From G963667675 sp965249215 (GTDB lineage Bacteria; Chloroflexota; Dehalococcoidia; Lucifugimonadales; UBA3495): a stretch of DNA of 64,000 nt. The notes beneath the pieces are model-generated. The model saw nothing but the letters and a program-made list of their open reading frames with translations, made no database searches and was not told the origin of the DNA. The DNA lies in NCBI GenBank assembly GCA_965249215.1, contig CBDFLN010000002.1, positions 1,488,001 through 1,552,000 on the forward strand, given 5' to 3'. The translations under genes and the position numbers were made by a program. Below, piece after piece: positions 8,160-18,052 of this stretch (position 1 is its first letter; each line of letters opens with the position of its first letter).

Positions 8160-10214
8160 TCAGACCCGCTGCTCCTCTTCGTTAGCCCTCTTGGAGTCCT
8201 CTATGACACGTTGCTCCAGATTGTTCGGCACGGGGTCGTAGTGATCGAACTCCAAATGGTATTCGCCGCGCCCCTGGGTCAACGAACGAAGGTCCTGAGC
8301 GTAGCGCTGCAGCTCAACCTGGGGCGCTTCCGCTTCGATGGTAGTAAGGCTGCCATGGGGACTCATCCCCAAAATGCGGGCGCGTTTCCCGTTCAGGTCG
8401 CTCATCACCTCACCGGTATAAGAGTCCGGCACGGTGACGGCCAGCTTCATTATCGGTTCCAGCAGAATAGGGTTGGCCTGAACGATGCCCTTCCGAAGCG
8501 CCTGGTTGCCGGCAATCTCAAAGGACATGCCCGAAGAGTCCACGTCGTGATAGCTCCCGTCGTAGATCACCGCCTTCATGTCAACCACGGGATATCCTGC
8601 CAAGACACCCTCCGACATGGCTTTAACCACGCCCTTTTCGACGGACGGGATGTACTCCTTGGGGACCCTCCCCCCAACGACCTCGCTGCCGAACTCGAAC
8701 CCCAGGGTCCGCTCCAACGGCTCCAGCCGTAGCAGCACGTGACCGTATTGGCCGTGGCCGCCGCTCTGCTTTTTGTGCCGGTACTCGGTCTGGGTCACCT
8801 GGGTAATGGTCTCTTTGTAGGCTACTCTGGGCAACTGCACCTTCAGACCAGCGCCGAACTTCCGCTTAATTTTATCCAACGCTACGTCGACCTGCGCCTC
8901 GCCCATCCCGGTCATTAACGTTTGTTGAGTATCCGCTACCCTGCTCACCTGCAGGCTGGGATCTTCTTCCACAATCCTGGCCAGCGCGGCGGACATCTTG
9001 TCCAGGTCCGCCTTGGCAGCGGGGGTTACCGCCACACTGTAGTAGCCAACCGGGAATTCGACGGGTTTAAACAGCACCGGGTTATCCCTGGTGCACATGG
9101 TATCCCCGGTCACGGTGGACGACAATTTACCGATGGCGCCAATATCGCCGGCCGTGACTTCAGCGACGTTCTCCTGAGACTTGCCTTTCGGCAGGTATAG
9201 TTGCCCAATGCGCTCCGCCGTCCCCCGCACCGGGTTCCATACCTCTGAGTTGCTCTTCAATGTCCCCCGGTAGACGCGGAATATCGACAACTTGCCCACG
9301 AAGGGGTCCGCGGAGGTCTTGAAGACAAAGGCGGCTAGGGGGTCATCGGCGTTAACATTTAGTTCCAAAGGCTCGTTTGTTGCGGCATCGGATAGCGGCG
9401 GCTTGATCCCGTCAACCGGGGATGGAAGCAGTCTGCACACCATATCCAGAAATTCGTCTATGCCAAGGCCCTTGGTTGCGGAGGCAGCCAGGATGGGAAC
9501 CAACTTGCCTTCCCATATGGCGGTCCGCACCGCGTTTTCAATCTCCGGCTGGGTAAGTTCCTCGCCCTCCAGGTACTTATCGGCCAGGGCGTCATCACTC
9601 TCAGCGGCCACTTCGATGAGCCGCTCCCGGGCCGCCTCCAACTGGTCGGCAACTTCCGGCGGGATGTTGTCCGGTGGGTTGACCACGCTGATCACGCCCT
9701 TGAAATTCTCCGCCTCTCCGACAGCCAGCTGAAATGGAACGCACTGGTTGCCGAAGACCGCTTGGATGTCGGCTACACACTTGGAAAAGCTGGTGTTCTC
9801 CCGGTCCAACTTGTTGACCAACACCATACGAGGTAAGCCGGCCTCTCCGGTCATGTCCCAAGCGCGTTCGGTCCCCACGTCCACCCCGGATTGAGCGGCA
9901 ACCAGGATGACCGTTCCCTCCACGACCCGCAGAGAACCGGTAACTTCTGCCCTGAAGTCGTCATAACCAGGCGTGTCCAGGAAATTTATCTTATTGTCTC
10001 CCAGCGTACAGGAGATCAATGTGCTTTGGATGCTGCTGCCGCGCTTAACCTCCTCCGGTTCATAGTCCGAAACGGTGTTTCCATCCTCCACCCTTCCCAT
10101 CCGCGTAACCGCGTTCACCTGGAACAAGACTGCCTCGCTCAAGGAGGTCTTGCCTGCCCCGCTGTGGGACAGCAAGGCCACATTTCTCAGATTTTGGCTT
10201 TCCGGATTGGGCAT
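8160..10214 (-). CDS. EF-G-like translation factor GTPase (EF-G2/FusA2 type)
   Basis: 684-residue paralogue of elongation factor G with all five EF-G domains. The G domain begins LLSHSGAGKTSLSEAVLF, where canonical EF-G has AHIDAGKT. Switch I reads RGSSIQST instead of RGITI, and switch II reads DTPGYDDF instead of DTPGHVDF, so the catalytic histidine is replaced by tyrosine. NKLD is intact. Domain IV has the KKQSGGHGQYGHV loop. These are marks of the EF-G-like subfamily found beside a true fusA in many bacteria; a mycobacterial member is reported to lack translocase activity. It stands alone, facing the mutase gene with a 10-base gap. Probable ribosome site GAAGGGGGGG before the ATG. Confidence 0.9.
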   Translation of the reverse strand: MPNPESQNLRNVALLSHSGAGKTSLSEAVLFQVNAVTRMGRVEDGNTVSDYEPEEVKRGSSIQSTLISCTLGDNKINFLDTPGYDDFRAEVTGSLRVVEGTVILVAAQSGVDVGTERAWDMTGEAGLPRMVLVNKLDRENTSFSKCVADIQAVFGNQCVPFQLAVGEAENFKGVISVVNPPDNIPPEVADQLEAARERLIEVAAESDDALADKYLEGEELTQPEIENAVRTAIWEGKLVPILAASATKGLGIDEFLDMVCRLLPSPVDGIKPPLSDAATNEPLELNVNADDPLAAFVFKTSADPFVGKLSIFRVYRGTLKSNSEVWNPVRGTAERIGQLYLPKGKSQENVAEVTAGDIGAIGKLSSTVTGDTMCTRDNPVLFKPVEFPVGYYSVAVTPAAKADLDKMSAALARIVEEDPSLQVSRVADTQQTLMTGMGEAQVDVALDKIKRKFGAGLKVQLPRVAYKETITQVTQTEYRHKKQSGGHGQYGHVLLRLEPLERTLGFEFGSEVVGGRVPKEYIPSVEKGVVKAMSEGVLAGYPVVDMKAVIYDGSYHDVDSSGMSFEIAGNQALRKGIVQANPILLEPIMKLAVTVPDSYTGEVMSDLNGKRARILGMSPHGSLTTIEAEAPQVELQRYAQDLRSLTQGRGEYHLEFDHYDPVPNNLEQRVIEDSKRANEEEQRV

Positions 10215-10719
10215 AGAACCCCCCCCTTCGGCTATGGTATTGGATTATGCACTGCAGGCATCCAGGGTGGCGGGCCTGACGTGAACCAAAACCTGCGGCC
10301 CAAGCTCCATCGCCGTTTGGCCTATACCGGCCCATTGTATCGGTTATGACTCTAGCGGCGCAATAATTCAAGGGGGTGTGAGAGCGCTGCCGCTTTCAGC
10401 GCCAGCAACGGCCCAAGGGCAAGAGCCCCCGGAGGTGCTCATGGATGAATCTGCCGATCCCTGGGGACGCCGGGCCGCGGGGTTGACCGTGTCAGCGCCG
10501 TCGCTTAGAATCCCAAATTCAGCGACCGGTAGCGGGCCGCTCCTTCAGCGACCCCATCTTCCCACGGGAAGGGCCGGCCGCTCCTCTTTTGGCTAACGGT
10601 TTCAATGACAACGGCCCAGAAGCCCCTCGTGGAGCAACTCAGGACCTGCTCCCCAGCCACCGGTGAGGGATAACAAGGCCGGCCCTGCATCACGCCCGGC
10701 CTGAACGATTAGGGGCTGG
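10215..10719. other. Intergenic stretch, no gene seen
   Basis: About 500 bases between two minus-strand genes. It should hold the EF-G-like gene promoter (a CATAAT -10-like box lies about 30 bases upstream of the start codon, without a clear -35) and the 3' end of the next operon. I see no RNA gene or supported reading frame. Confidence 0.4.
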
Positions 10720-13005
10720 CTAGTCGGCCGCTTGTTGGAGCTCTTTCCCGTTCTTTTTCCAGAGGGCTTCAAGCACCAACGCAGGCGTCATGGGCAAATG
10801 CTCCAACCTGATGTTTAAGGCGCGGGAGATAGCGTTGGCGATGGCTGCCATGGGCGGAATTATGGGGACTTCTCCGACTCCCCGCACACCATACGGGTGT
10901 CCCGGGTTAGCCGCTTCGACTATCACGGTGCTGATCATCGGCAAATCCAGGCTGGTGGGCATGCGATAGTCCAAGAACGAAGAGTTTTGCATCCGGCCCT
11001 GGGCATCGAAGAAATATTCCTCGTTGAGGGCCCAACCGATGCCCTGCACCACACCGCCCTGCATCTGGCCTTCGACGTAGCTGGGATGAATAGCCTTGCC
11101 TGCATCCTGCACCACGGTGTAGTCGAGGATAGTAACCTTCCCGGTGTCTGTGTCCACCTCGACGTCCGCGATCTGGGTGCTGAACGCACCGCCGGCGCCC
11201 TGGGGATTGACGCTGACCTGGCTTGATATCGGTCCGCCGGTGGCGTTCAATTGAGCGGCCAAGTCCTTGAAGCTCATCTTCAGGTCCGGGTCTGACTTGT
11301 GCTGGAAGACGCCGTCAACCAGGTCCGTGTCCTCCGCCTGCACCTCCCAGATTCCGGCGGCCCTCTCTATCATCTTCTTCTTGATGTCCTGAGCGCACTC
11401 GTATGCCGCCCACCCGGTGGCAAAGGCCGTTCGGCTGCCCCCGGTCACCACTGTGTACCCTATCGACTCGGTATCACCCACACTGGGATAGACGTCCTCG
11501 GGCGGAATTCCCAACACCTCCGCAGCGTGCATGGCTACCACCACCCGGGTGCCTCCGATGTCGGTGGACCCTTCAACCAGGCTAATGGTCCCGTCGGCGT
11601 TTACGGCTATGGAGCAACTGGACTGCCAGCCGATGTTGAACCAGAACCCGGAGGCCACGCCTCGGCCCCGGTGTTTTCCCTCTAACCGGGTATTGTACTG
11701 CTGGGATTCCCTGGCAGCTTCCAGACACTCCACGTTTCCAATCCGCGGGAACACCGGGCCGTCCACCCTTCGAGTGCCTTCTTTCGAGGCGTTGAGCAGC
11801 CGGAATTCGACTGGGTCCATATCCAGCTTTTGGCAAAGCTCGTCGACCACCGATTCTCCGGCGAAGGCTGCGTTGGGCGCGCCCGGGGCCCGATAGGCGG
11901 CGACCTTGGGCTTGTTGACCACCACGTCGTAGCCTTCAGCCACGGCGTTTTCGATGTCATAAGGGGCGAATACAGCCATGCCACCCGCAATTACCGAAGA
12001 CCCGGGGAAAGCGCCGGCCTCGTAAGAGAGAATAGCTTCGGCTGCGGTAATTTTGCCGGATTTAGTGGCGCCCATTTTCACTTTCATGTGGGATCCCGAG
12101 GTGGGGCCTGTGCTTTCAAAGACCTCGGCTCGGCTCATGACGAACTTTACCGGCTGGGCCGTTTGCCGCGAGAGCAAGACGGCCAAAGGCTCCAGGTAGA
12201 CGGGGATTTTGCCCCCAAATCCGCCTCCGATCTCCATAGGAACGACCTTAATCTTGGAAACTGGCATATCCAGCACGCTGGCCAGCGAGTCCCGTGCAGT
12301 AAATGCGCCCTGCGTGCTGGTCCAGACGGTTACGTGACCATCTGAGTTCCACAGGGCAGCCCCGTTTTGAGGCTCGATGTAACCTTGATGTACTGCGACG
12401 TTGGTGAATTCCCGTTCGACTATGACGTCGGCTTCTGCGAAGCCCTTTTCCAAGTCCCCTTGCTCAAACCGGAAGCGGCTGGCGATGTTGCTATGCTTGT
12501 CGGTCTCCTCTCCCTGGTCGTTGAAGGTCAAATCATCGTGGAGCCGGGGTGCGTCGTCTTTCATTGCATCCAGCACGTCCATCACCGGAGGCAACACTTC
12601 GTACTGCACGTCAATCAGCTCCAGCGCGGTCTCGGCGACGTGGGGGTTGACGGCGGCAACGGCGGCAACGGGATGGCCCTTATACAAGACCTTTTCCCGA
12701 GCAATAATGTTGTCGCTCTCGAAGCGCTGGCTCTGGCTGGCGTCGTTCCTTTGAGCCACCGGCATATCCTGGCCGGTAATCACGCCTCTGACACCGGGAT
12801 ATTCCAAGGCTTTGCTTACATCAATGGACTTGATGCGGGCGTGGGCGTGGGGGCTCCGCAGCACCTTGCCGTGGAGCATACCGGCCTCGGAGAAATCACC
12901 GCCGTATTTGGCCCGACCGGTTACCTTGTCGGTACCGTCGTGGCGAATCGGCCTGGTGCCGACCACCTTGTAGTCAGTGTTGGAAAGAACGATGTTAGAC
13001 GCCAT
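10720..13005 (-). CDS. Xanthine dehydrogenase family molybdopterin-binding subunit
   Basis: Large catalytic subunit (761 residues) of a molybdenum hydroxylase. The N-terminal a/b-hammerhead region (HDGTDKVTGRAKYGGDF) is followed by the molybdopterin motif MEIGGGFGGK, the AYRAPGAPNAAFAGES loop, and the C-terminal GVGEVPIIPP, whose Glu is the expected catalytic base. The active-site loop lacks the AYRCSFR signature of CO dehydrogenase, so a CoxL role is unlikely; substrates such as purines, aldehydes or aromatic acyl-CoAs remain possible. The usual FAD and 2Fe-2S subunits are not adjacent on either side. Start is the ATG at 13005, behind AGAGGTG. Confidence 0.9.
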   Translation of the reverse strand: MASNIVLSNTDYKVVGTRPIRHDGTDKVTGRAKYGGDFSEAGMLHGKVLRSPHAHARIKSIDVSKALEYPGVRGVITGQDMPVAQRNDASQSQRFESDNIIAREKVLYKGHPVAAVAAVNPHVAETALELIDVQYEVLPPVMDVLDAMKDDAPRLHDDLTFNDQGEETDKHSNIASRFRFEQGDLEKGFAEADVIVEREFTNVAVHQGYIEPQNGAALWNSDGHVTVWTSTQGAFTARDSLASVLDMPVSKIKVVPMEIGGGFGGKIPVYLEPLAVLLSRQTAQPVKFVMSRAEVFESTGPTSGSHMKVKMGATKSGKITAAEAILSYEAGAFPGSSVIAGGMAVFAPYDIENAVAEGYDVVVNKPKVAAYRAPGAPNAAFAGESVVDELCQKLDMDPVEFRLLNASKEGTRRVDGPVFPRIGNVECLEAARESQQYNTRLEGKHRGRGVASGFWFNIGWQSSCSIAVNADGTISLVEGSTDIGGTRVVVAMHAAEVLGIPPEDVYPSVGDTESIGYTVVTGGSRTAFATGWAAYECAQDIKKKMIERAAGIWEVQAEDTDLVDGVFQHKSDPDLKMSFKDLAAQLNATGGPISSQVSVNPQGAGGAFSTQIADVEVDTDTGKVTILDYTVVQDAGKAIHPSYVEGQMQGGVVQGIGWALNEEYFFDAQGRMQNSSFLDYRMPTSLDLPMISTVIVEAANPGHPYGVRGVGEVPIIPPMAAIANAISRALNIRLEHLPMTPALVLEALWKKNGKELQQAAD

Positions 13006-13286
13006 TCAGGACACCTCTTGTCTGTGGTTGGGCTTGGTCAAGGCCGTCCAGCTTGATGCAAAAATTGTATCACATCCCCCGACAGCCGAGGCCCCTACCG
13101 CTTGGCAGTCGTTCCTGGCTGGCGGGAGGCTTGGCCGGGCGGGGCCTCCAGGCCCTTCACGCCGCAGGCCTGAGAAGCCGAAGGGAGCGAGGGACTGTCC
13201 AGCGCAGTCGGGCTAATGAGAACGTAAATGACTGACCGCCCAGTTGGACGAGTCCGCCAGCTAGAGAAAGGCCTGCCAAGACGGCC

Positions 13287-14231
13287 TTACCTGGCGGAGC
13301 GCACTTCCTGGCGGAAATGCTCCACAGTCCGCCGCAACCCGTCCTCCAAGCTCACCCGAGCCTGCCAACCCAACTCTGTTTCCGCCGTGCCGTTGTGTAG
13401 GCTGATCTGGTAGACGTCGCCCAGCCTCGGCGGGCTATACAACGGTTCCCATCGGTACCCTATGATGCCCTTCAGCAAGTCGAACAGTTGGTTAATGCTG
13501 GTCCTGATACCGGTGCCGACGTTCATGGCGAGTCCGTTGCCCTTCTCAATAGCCAGGACATTGGCCTCTACCACGTCGTCCACGCAAATGAAGTCCCTCT
13601 CCTGGTCCCCGCTTCCGAATATCTCCGGTTGCTTTCCCTCAAGCATTGCCCGGCTAAAGATGGCGACCACCCCCGCCTCTCCACCGGGGTCTTGGCGCGG
13701 CCCATAGACGTTGCCGTAACGCAGCGAGGTGTAGTTAAGCCGGTAAAGCCGCCGGTAGAAGTCCAAGTAAACCTCTCCGAGGTACTTGGACATGCCATAG
13801 GGCGACAAGGGCATCACCGGATGGTCGTCTGGACAGGGGTGTACCTGGGGTTCGCCATACAGCGCTCCCCCGGTAGACGAGTATATGAATTTCTCCACCC
13901 CCCACTGGCGGGCCGCTTCCAGCATGCGCAACGTGCCGGTCACGTTGATCTCACTGTCTCTTATTGGGTCCCGTGTGGAGGAGCTGACGCTGGTCTGAGC
14001 CGCCAGATGAAAGACCAGGTCCGGCTGTTCCCACTGGAACACATCTGCGGCCGACGGCTGATTTATGTCAAGGTGGTGGAAGGATGCGGCGGGGTTCAGG
14101 TTTCTCAACTTGCCGCCGCTAAGGTTATCGATGACAACCACACGGTATCCCAGTTCCACCAGCCGGTCGACCAAGTGAGACCCAACGAACCCAGCGCCTC
14201 CGGTTACCAGCGCCTTTTTGCCTTCGACCAT
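13287..14231 (-). CDS. NAD-dependent sugar-nucleotide epimerase/dehydratase
   Basis: Extended short-chain dehydrogenase. The Rossmann motif VTGGAGFVGSHL is at the N-terminus, then DNLSGG, VFHLAAQTSVSSS, the catalytic SSTGGALYG and YGMSK, and a family-typical RYGNVYGPRQDP and RDFICVDDVVEA. Likely UDP-glucose 4-epimerase-like, acting in envelope polysaccharide or sugar metabolism; the exact sugar cannot be read from the sequence. I start at the ATG at 14231 behind AAAGGTG; a GTG directly upstream is in frame. It lies 25 bases downstream of the cyclophilin gene, in possible co-transcription. Confidence 0.9.
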   Translation of the reverse strand: MVEGKKALVTGGAGFVGSHLVDRLVELGYRVVVIDNLSGGKLRNLNPAASFHHLDINQPSAADVFQWEQPDLVFHLAAQTSVSSSTRDPIRDSEINVTGTLRMLEAARQWGVEKFIYSSTGGALYGEPQVHPCPDDHPVMPLSPYGMSKYLGEVYLDFYRRLYRLNYTSLRYGNVYGPRQDPGGEAGVVAIFSRAMLEGKQPEIFGSGDQERDFICVDDVVEANVLAIEKGNGLAMNVGTGIRTSINQLFDLLKGIIGYRWEPLYSPPRLGDVYQISLHNGTAETELGWQARVSLEDGLRRTVEHFRQEVRSAR

Positions 14232-14256
14232 CACATCACCTTTGGAAAAGGCATGC

Positions 14257-14994
14257 CTAGTTGGTCTCGGATATCTCTATGGTCTCGATGCGAAGGACCT
14301 CGGTGGGGATCGACGCCACGCCCCGCGCTGTTAACCGGACCGGAGTGTTGGCCAAGACATCTACGGTGTCCATGCCCTCGATAACCTGTCCAAAGATGGT
14401 GTATTTGGGTTCTAGGCTAACAGTCGCCCCTTGGACAATGAAAAATTGACTGCCGTTAGTGTTGGGGCCGCCATTGGCCATAGCGACGATGCCTCGAGAA
14501 TAGCCCCGGGTAACCGGCTCGTCATCAAATACGTATCCAGGTCCCCCAGCCCCGGTCCCCGTGGGGTCGCCCGTCTGGACCATGAAGTCCTTGATAACCC
14601 GGTGAAAGACCACGCCATCATAAAAGCCTTCCCGGGCCAAGAACACGAAATTGTTCACCGTGACTGGAGCCTCGGAGGCGAACAGTTCTATGGTGATGTC
14701 GCCCTTGTTGGTCCGGATATTGGCGGTGAACGTAGAGTTGCGACTAATTGTCATTGGGGGCGGCTGTGAATATTGCTTCACAACGCGGCCGCCCTCGACC
14801 GACACCTGAGAGGTGGGCGTGGCCGGCAAGGTCGCTGTGGGCGTGCCAGTGGGCGCCCGTTCCGGCGTAGCCGTGGGGATTGGTGTCGACGCGCTTTCCG
14901 GCGTAGCCGTGGGACTCGCTGTCGGCAAATCGACTATGCACGATATAAGCGCAAGCGGGGCAGCCAGTAAAAGCAAACAGATGGGCAGTTTCAT
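14257..14994 (-). CDS. Lipoprotein cyclophilin-type peptidyl-prolyl isomerase
   Basis: Predicted folding catalyst on the outer face of the membrane. The N-terminal signal ends in the lipobox ALISC (lipidated Cys ~19), followed by a low-complexity T/P/A linker (~residues 22-65), then a cyclophilin domain from ~85 to the end with FHRVIKDFMVQTGDPTGTG, NGSQFFI and YTIFGQVIEGM. The catalytic Arg sits in FHRV. Length is 245 residues. The T/P-rich anchor is common in exported Chloroflexota proteins. Upstream, on the minus strand, a TATACT -10 box lies at 15097-15092. Confidence 0.92.
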   Translation of the reverse strand: MKLPICLLLLAAPLALISCIVDLPTASPTATPESASTPIPTATPERAPTGTPTATLPATPTSQVSVEGGRVVKQYSQPPPMTISRNSTFTANIRTNKGDITIELFASEAPVTVNNFVFLAREGFYDGVVFHRVIKDFMVQTGDPTGTGAGGPGYVFDDEPVTRGYSRGIVAMANGGPNTNGSQFFIVQGATVSLEPKYTIFGQVIEGMDTVDVLANTPVRLTARGVASIPTEVLRIETIEISETN

Positions 14995-15337
14995 TTCATT
15001 TGGAACGAAAAGTTCAGCGCTTATTGCAGGTCCAAGGCTGAATCCGGCCAGCCGCTCCTGCGTACTCGGGTCTGGAAACCATACGGGTTACAGTATATTG
15101 CATATTTCCCCGAATTGGCCAAGCCAACGGACGTCGGCATTCCGACGGTTTTGGGTCAAGCCGCCGCACATATCAGCGCGTCCTCCCCAGCGACGGCGAA
15201 GGCCCGTAGCGGAACGGAGCCAATCAGATTCCATCAACATTGGCCCTCGCTGTCATAAATTTCGAATGAAGACCACTGCAAGGTTCCTGTATCGTATCGG
15301 GGCACCTGATGACCCGGAGCATACCAGAAAGCCGGCG
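14995..15337. other. Intergenic stretch holding the cyclophilin promoter region
   Basis: About 340 bases. Only an AT-rich patch near 15090-15110 stands out, with TATACT on the minus strand at 15097-15092 and a TTGGCC at a 19-base spacing, a weak promoter for the cyclophilin-epimerase pair. No gene or RNA recognised. Confidence 0.35.
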
Positions 15338-16765
15338 TCATCGTCCGTCGTAATCGTCGAGAAGGTCAGGGTCCTCCCAGGGTTGAAGACGGTCTTCCGG
15401 GTTGTCAGTCGGTCGAAGCCTACGCGCAACGTATCGAAACGAGACGGCTATCAATACAGTCATGGCCAAGGCTGCCAGGACAAGACCGCTGAAGTTCACC
15501 CAGGGCCAGCCTGCCCCACGGCGACCGGGTTCAGGAGAGGATGAGCCACCACCGTCGGACGCCCAACGGGAGTCCAACTCGGAAACCCCGAATCCGTATG
15601 CCTTCAAAAGAGCCTCTTCCACCGGCCGGCCCTGGGATAGCTCTCCCAAGAGGTGCTGAAACCGTTCAACCCCGAAGGCGTCTATCATGAAAGCGACGAC
15701 GCTCTCCGCTTTACGGTAAAAGGCGGGAATCTCATCCGGCGTCCCGGATACGCTGTTCATAGCCGACAACGGTAAGCTCCCGGGACTCAAGCTTTTTCCG
15801 CTGTAGGGGGCGCTGCCCGGCTCCACGTAACTGGCGAATCCCTCATTCAGCCAGGCGGGCACGGGCAGCGCATACCGGCCCAAGGCCTGGTCCAACAACA
15901 GGTGGGCCGTCTCGTGGACGATGATCCTGGGACTGAAGCCGATTGCCACGAATACGCCGCTGGAGGGGAAAGCATATCCACCAAACACCTGCGCTTCGGT
16001 AAGCGTCTCACTCGGGTTGGGAAAACCCGGGGCGGCTTCTTCAAAGTTGTTGTAAACGACCCCCTTTACCGGCCTGAAAGAGTCCATGTCGAGCAGGCCC
16101 AAGATACGGGCTATCCGGCCGTCAACCGTCCGAGAGACGGCATCGACTCGCGAAGGGGACAAGCCGTGGTAAAGCAACTGAAGTCCGCCAATCTGGGCCC
16201 TTTCCCACTGGTACCGGTGGTCGGTGTATTCGACCAACTTGGGTTCCGTTTGTTCGACGTTGCCACGGGCGTCGCGGAGGATGTAGTAGTACTCCAGATC
16301 TGCGCCGGGAGGCAGATAGTTCGGACCTGCGATGCTAAGGTCCAGGTTGGCGGACACCCGAACACCCGGGCTAAAGTCGGGGTAAGCATAGGACCAAACG
16401 CTGCTACTCAGAAGGCGGTAAAAGAACAGCACTTCGACGATGTCCGCGTCGCCCTTCGCCGTTAGCGAGAAGCTCACACGACCGGGAAACTCGACCCTCC
16501 GGCTCTGCGACAACACTTCGATGCTGCTGTCAACGGCCTGCACCGGCTGGGCCGAAGCCCAAAACGTCGCCGCCAAGGCTACCGAGGCCACCGCCACCCC
16601 AAGGAAACGGGACAACCAGAACCTGCGCCGTTTGGACTGGGTCTTCAAGAGCGTCAGACTAATGACCAACCTTTGGGGTTCTTGGGCCGACCTTGTTCCG
16701 GCGGCCACGAGGCCCGCTTGTCCTCCCCGCGACACGCCTTCGATCTTCAGTTTCTTCAAACACAA
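15338..16765 (-). CDS. Membrane-anchored peptidase-MA-like zinc metalloprotease
   Basis: Gluzincin-type protease with the zinc motif HETAH (RIIVHETAHLLLDQALG) and the downstream glutamate motif WLNEGFASY. An N-terminal hydrophobic segment (FLGVAVASVALAATFWASA) is a signal peptide or anchor, the ~110-residue region after it looks like a beta-sandwich, and a single C-terminal helix (FSGLVLAALAMTVLIAVSF) with a basic/acidic tail anchors it with the catalytic domain outside. The open frame begins with a TTG at 16765; a TTG ~33 codons further in is an alternative, and neither has a strong ribosome site. Family members are often unlinked; the substrate is unknown. Confidence 0.82.
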   Translation of the reverse strand: MCLKKLKIEGVSRGGQAGLVAAGTRSAQEPQRLVISLTLLKTQSKRRRFWLSRFLGVAVASVALAATFWASAQPVQAVDSSIEVLSQSRRVEFPGRVSFSLTAKGDADIVEVLFFYRLLSSSVWSYAYPDFSPGVRVSANLDLSIAGPNYLPPGADLEYYYILRDARGNVEQTEPKLVEYTDHRYQWERAQIGGLQLLYHGLSPSRVDAVSRTVDGRIARILGLLDMDSFRPVKGVVYNNFEEAAPGFPNPSETLTEAQVFGGYAFPSSGVFVAIGFSPRIIVHETAHLLLDQALGRYALPVPAWLNEGFASYVEPGSAPYSGKSLSPGSLPLSAMNSVSGTPDEIPAFYRKAESVVAFMIDAFGVERFQHLLGELSQGRPVEEALLKAYGFGVSELDSRWASDGGGSSSPEPGRRGAGWPWVNFSGLVLAALAMTVLIAVSFRYVARRLRPTDNPEDRLQPWEDPDLLDDYDGR

Positions 16766-16969
16766 TGCAGGTTTGGATTATAGCAACTTGGGCGTACACT
16801 CAATCGTGCGCGGGCGAGAGCCCGCCTTGCTCGTTGAGATATTGTTTTTTCTTCGGGTTGCATCCATAATGGGCCTGCCACGCCCCTGCAGGGACGACAT
16901 CATGGGGCGCCCGGAGAGGCGTATCTCAGGGCGCTGTCCTTCAAGACCTGAACCAAAAGAGGACAGTTT

Positions 16970-18052
16970 ATGCATCTGGGAATGATCATGGAGTGCGACT
17001 ACCGGCCGGGAGGCACCCAAGAAGATGCCTTTCGAGAGGCTTTTTCCCTGGCGCAACTGGCCGAGGAAACCGGGCTGAGCGGAGTATGGTTGGCGGAGCG
17101 GCACTTTGCCGCTCCCAAGGGCGAACTGGACGCCTCGGGCGCCGGTATCCCTTCCATCGCGTCGGTCCCCCTGGTGTTGGCCAGCGCCATAGCCGCCCGC
17201 ACCGAAAGACTTCGTATAGGCGTCGCAGTTGCGGTCCTACCCCTGTCTCACCCTATACGCATGGCTGAAGAGGCCGCCACCGTGGACCACATCAGCCTGG
17301 GCCGGCTGGACTTCGGCGTTGGCCGCAGTTCCTTCGCCAGGGCCTACGAAGGATACGGCATCCCCTACGCTGAGAGCAGGGAACGATTCGAGGAATCCTT
17401 GGAAGTCATAGTCAAGGCTTGGACTCAAGAACGGTTCTCTCACGAAGGCAAATATTTCACCTTCGACGACGTTTCCGTGTTGCCCAAGCCCTACCAAAAG
17501 CCCCACCCGCCTATCCGCATGGCAGCCAACACCCCTGAAACCTTCGCCAACGTGGGCGGGAAGGGGCTGCCCCTGTTCGTCGGTCTGCGAGGATACTCTG
17601 TTCCAGATGTGGCCCGTCACCTGGAAATCTACCGGGAGGCGCTGCGAGAGGCGGGCTACCCGGACGATCCCGACGTGTTGCTCCGCATACCAATGTACGT
17701 CGCCGAGACTGCGGAAAGGGCCGTATCAGAACCTGAGGACAGCACCATGAGGTCCTACCGGCGAATGGCAGACTCGTTGACCAAGTCCGCCTCTGTCGCC
17801 GGGGCCACCGCCTCGGAACAACGGGCTCAACGGGGTCGGAGGCTCTCCAACGTTTCGTACCAGGACTTGTTGCGCGAACGGCTGGCGTACGGCACTCCGG
17901 AAATGGTGGCGGAGAAGTTGGGCGAGCTTAAGACAGTCCTGGGGCTTTCGGGGTTCGTCATAGAGCCCAACGTGGGGGGCGCCATACCCGCTAAACGAGT
18001 GTTCAACTCGGTCCGCTTGTTCGCCCAAGACGTAGCGCCATTGCTGCGGTGA
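16970..18052 (+). CDS. LLM-class (luciferase-like) flavin-dependent oxidoreductase
   Basis: Bacterial-luciferase-like TIM barrel, 360 residues, using F420 or FMN. Features are the N-terminal strand MHLGMIMECDYRPGG, GVWLAERHF, RIGVAVAVLPLSHPIRMAEE, LDFGVGRSSF, and the C-terminal YGTPEMVAEKLGEL. It resembles monooxygenase-type LLM proteins more than F420-dependent reductases, but the cofactor cannot be settled by eye. ATG at 16970 behind AGAGGA. Apparently monocistronic. Confidence 0.88.
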   Translation: MHLGMIMECDYRPGGTQEDAFREAFSLAQLAEETGLSGVWLAERHFAAPKGELDASGAGIPSIASVPLVLASAIAARTERLRIGVAVAVLPLSHPIRMAEEAATVDHISLGRLDFGVGRSSFARAYEGYGIPYAESRERFEESLEVIVKAWTQERFSHEGKYFTFDDVSVLPKPYQKPHPPIRMAANTPETFANVGGKGLPLFVGLRGYSVPDVARHLEIYREALREAGYPDDPDVLLRIPMYVAETAERAVSEPEDSTMRSYRRMADSLTKSASVAGATASEQRAQRGRRLSNVSYQDLLRERLAYGTPEMVAEKLGELKTVLGLSGFVIEPNVGGAIPAKRVFNSVRLFAQDVAPLLR

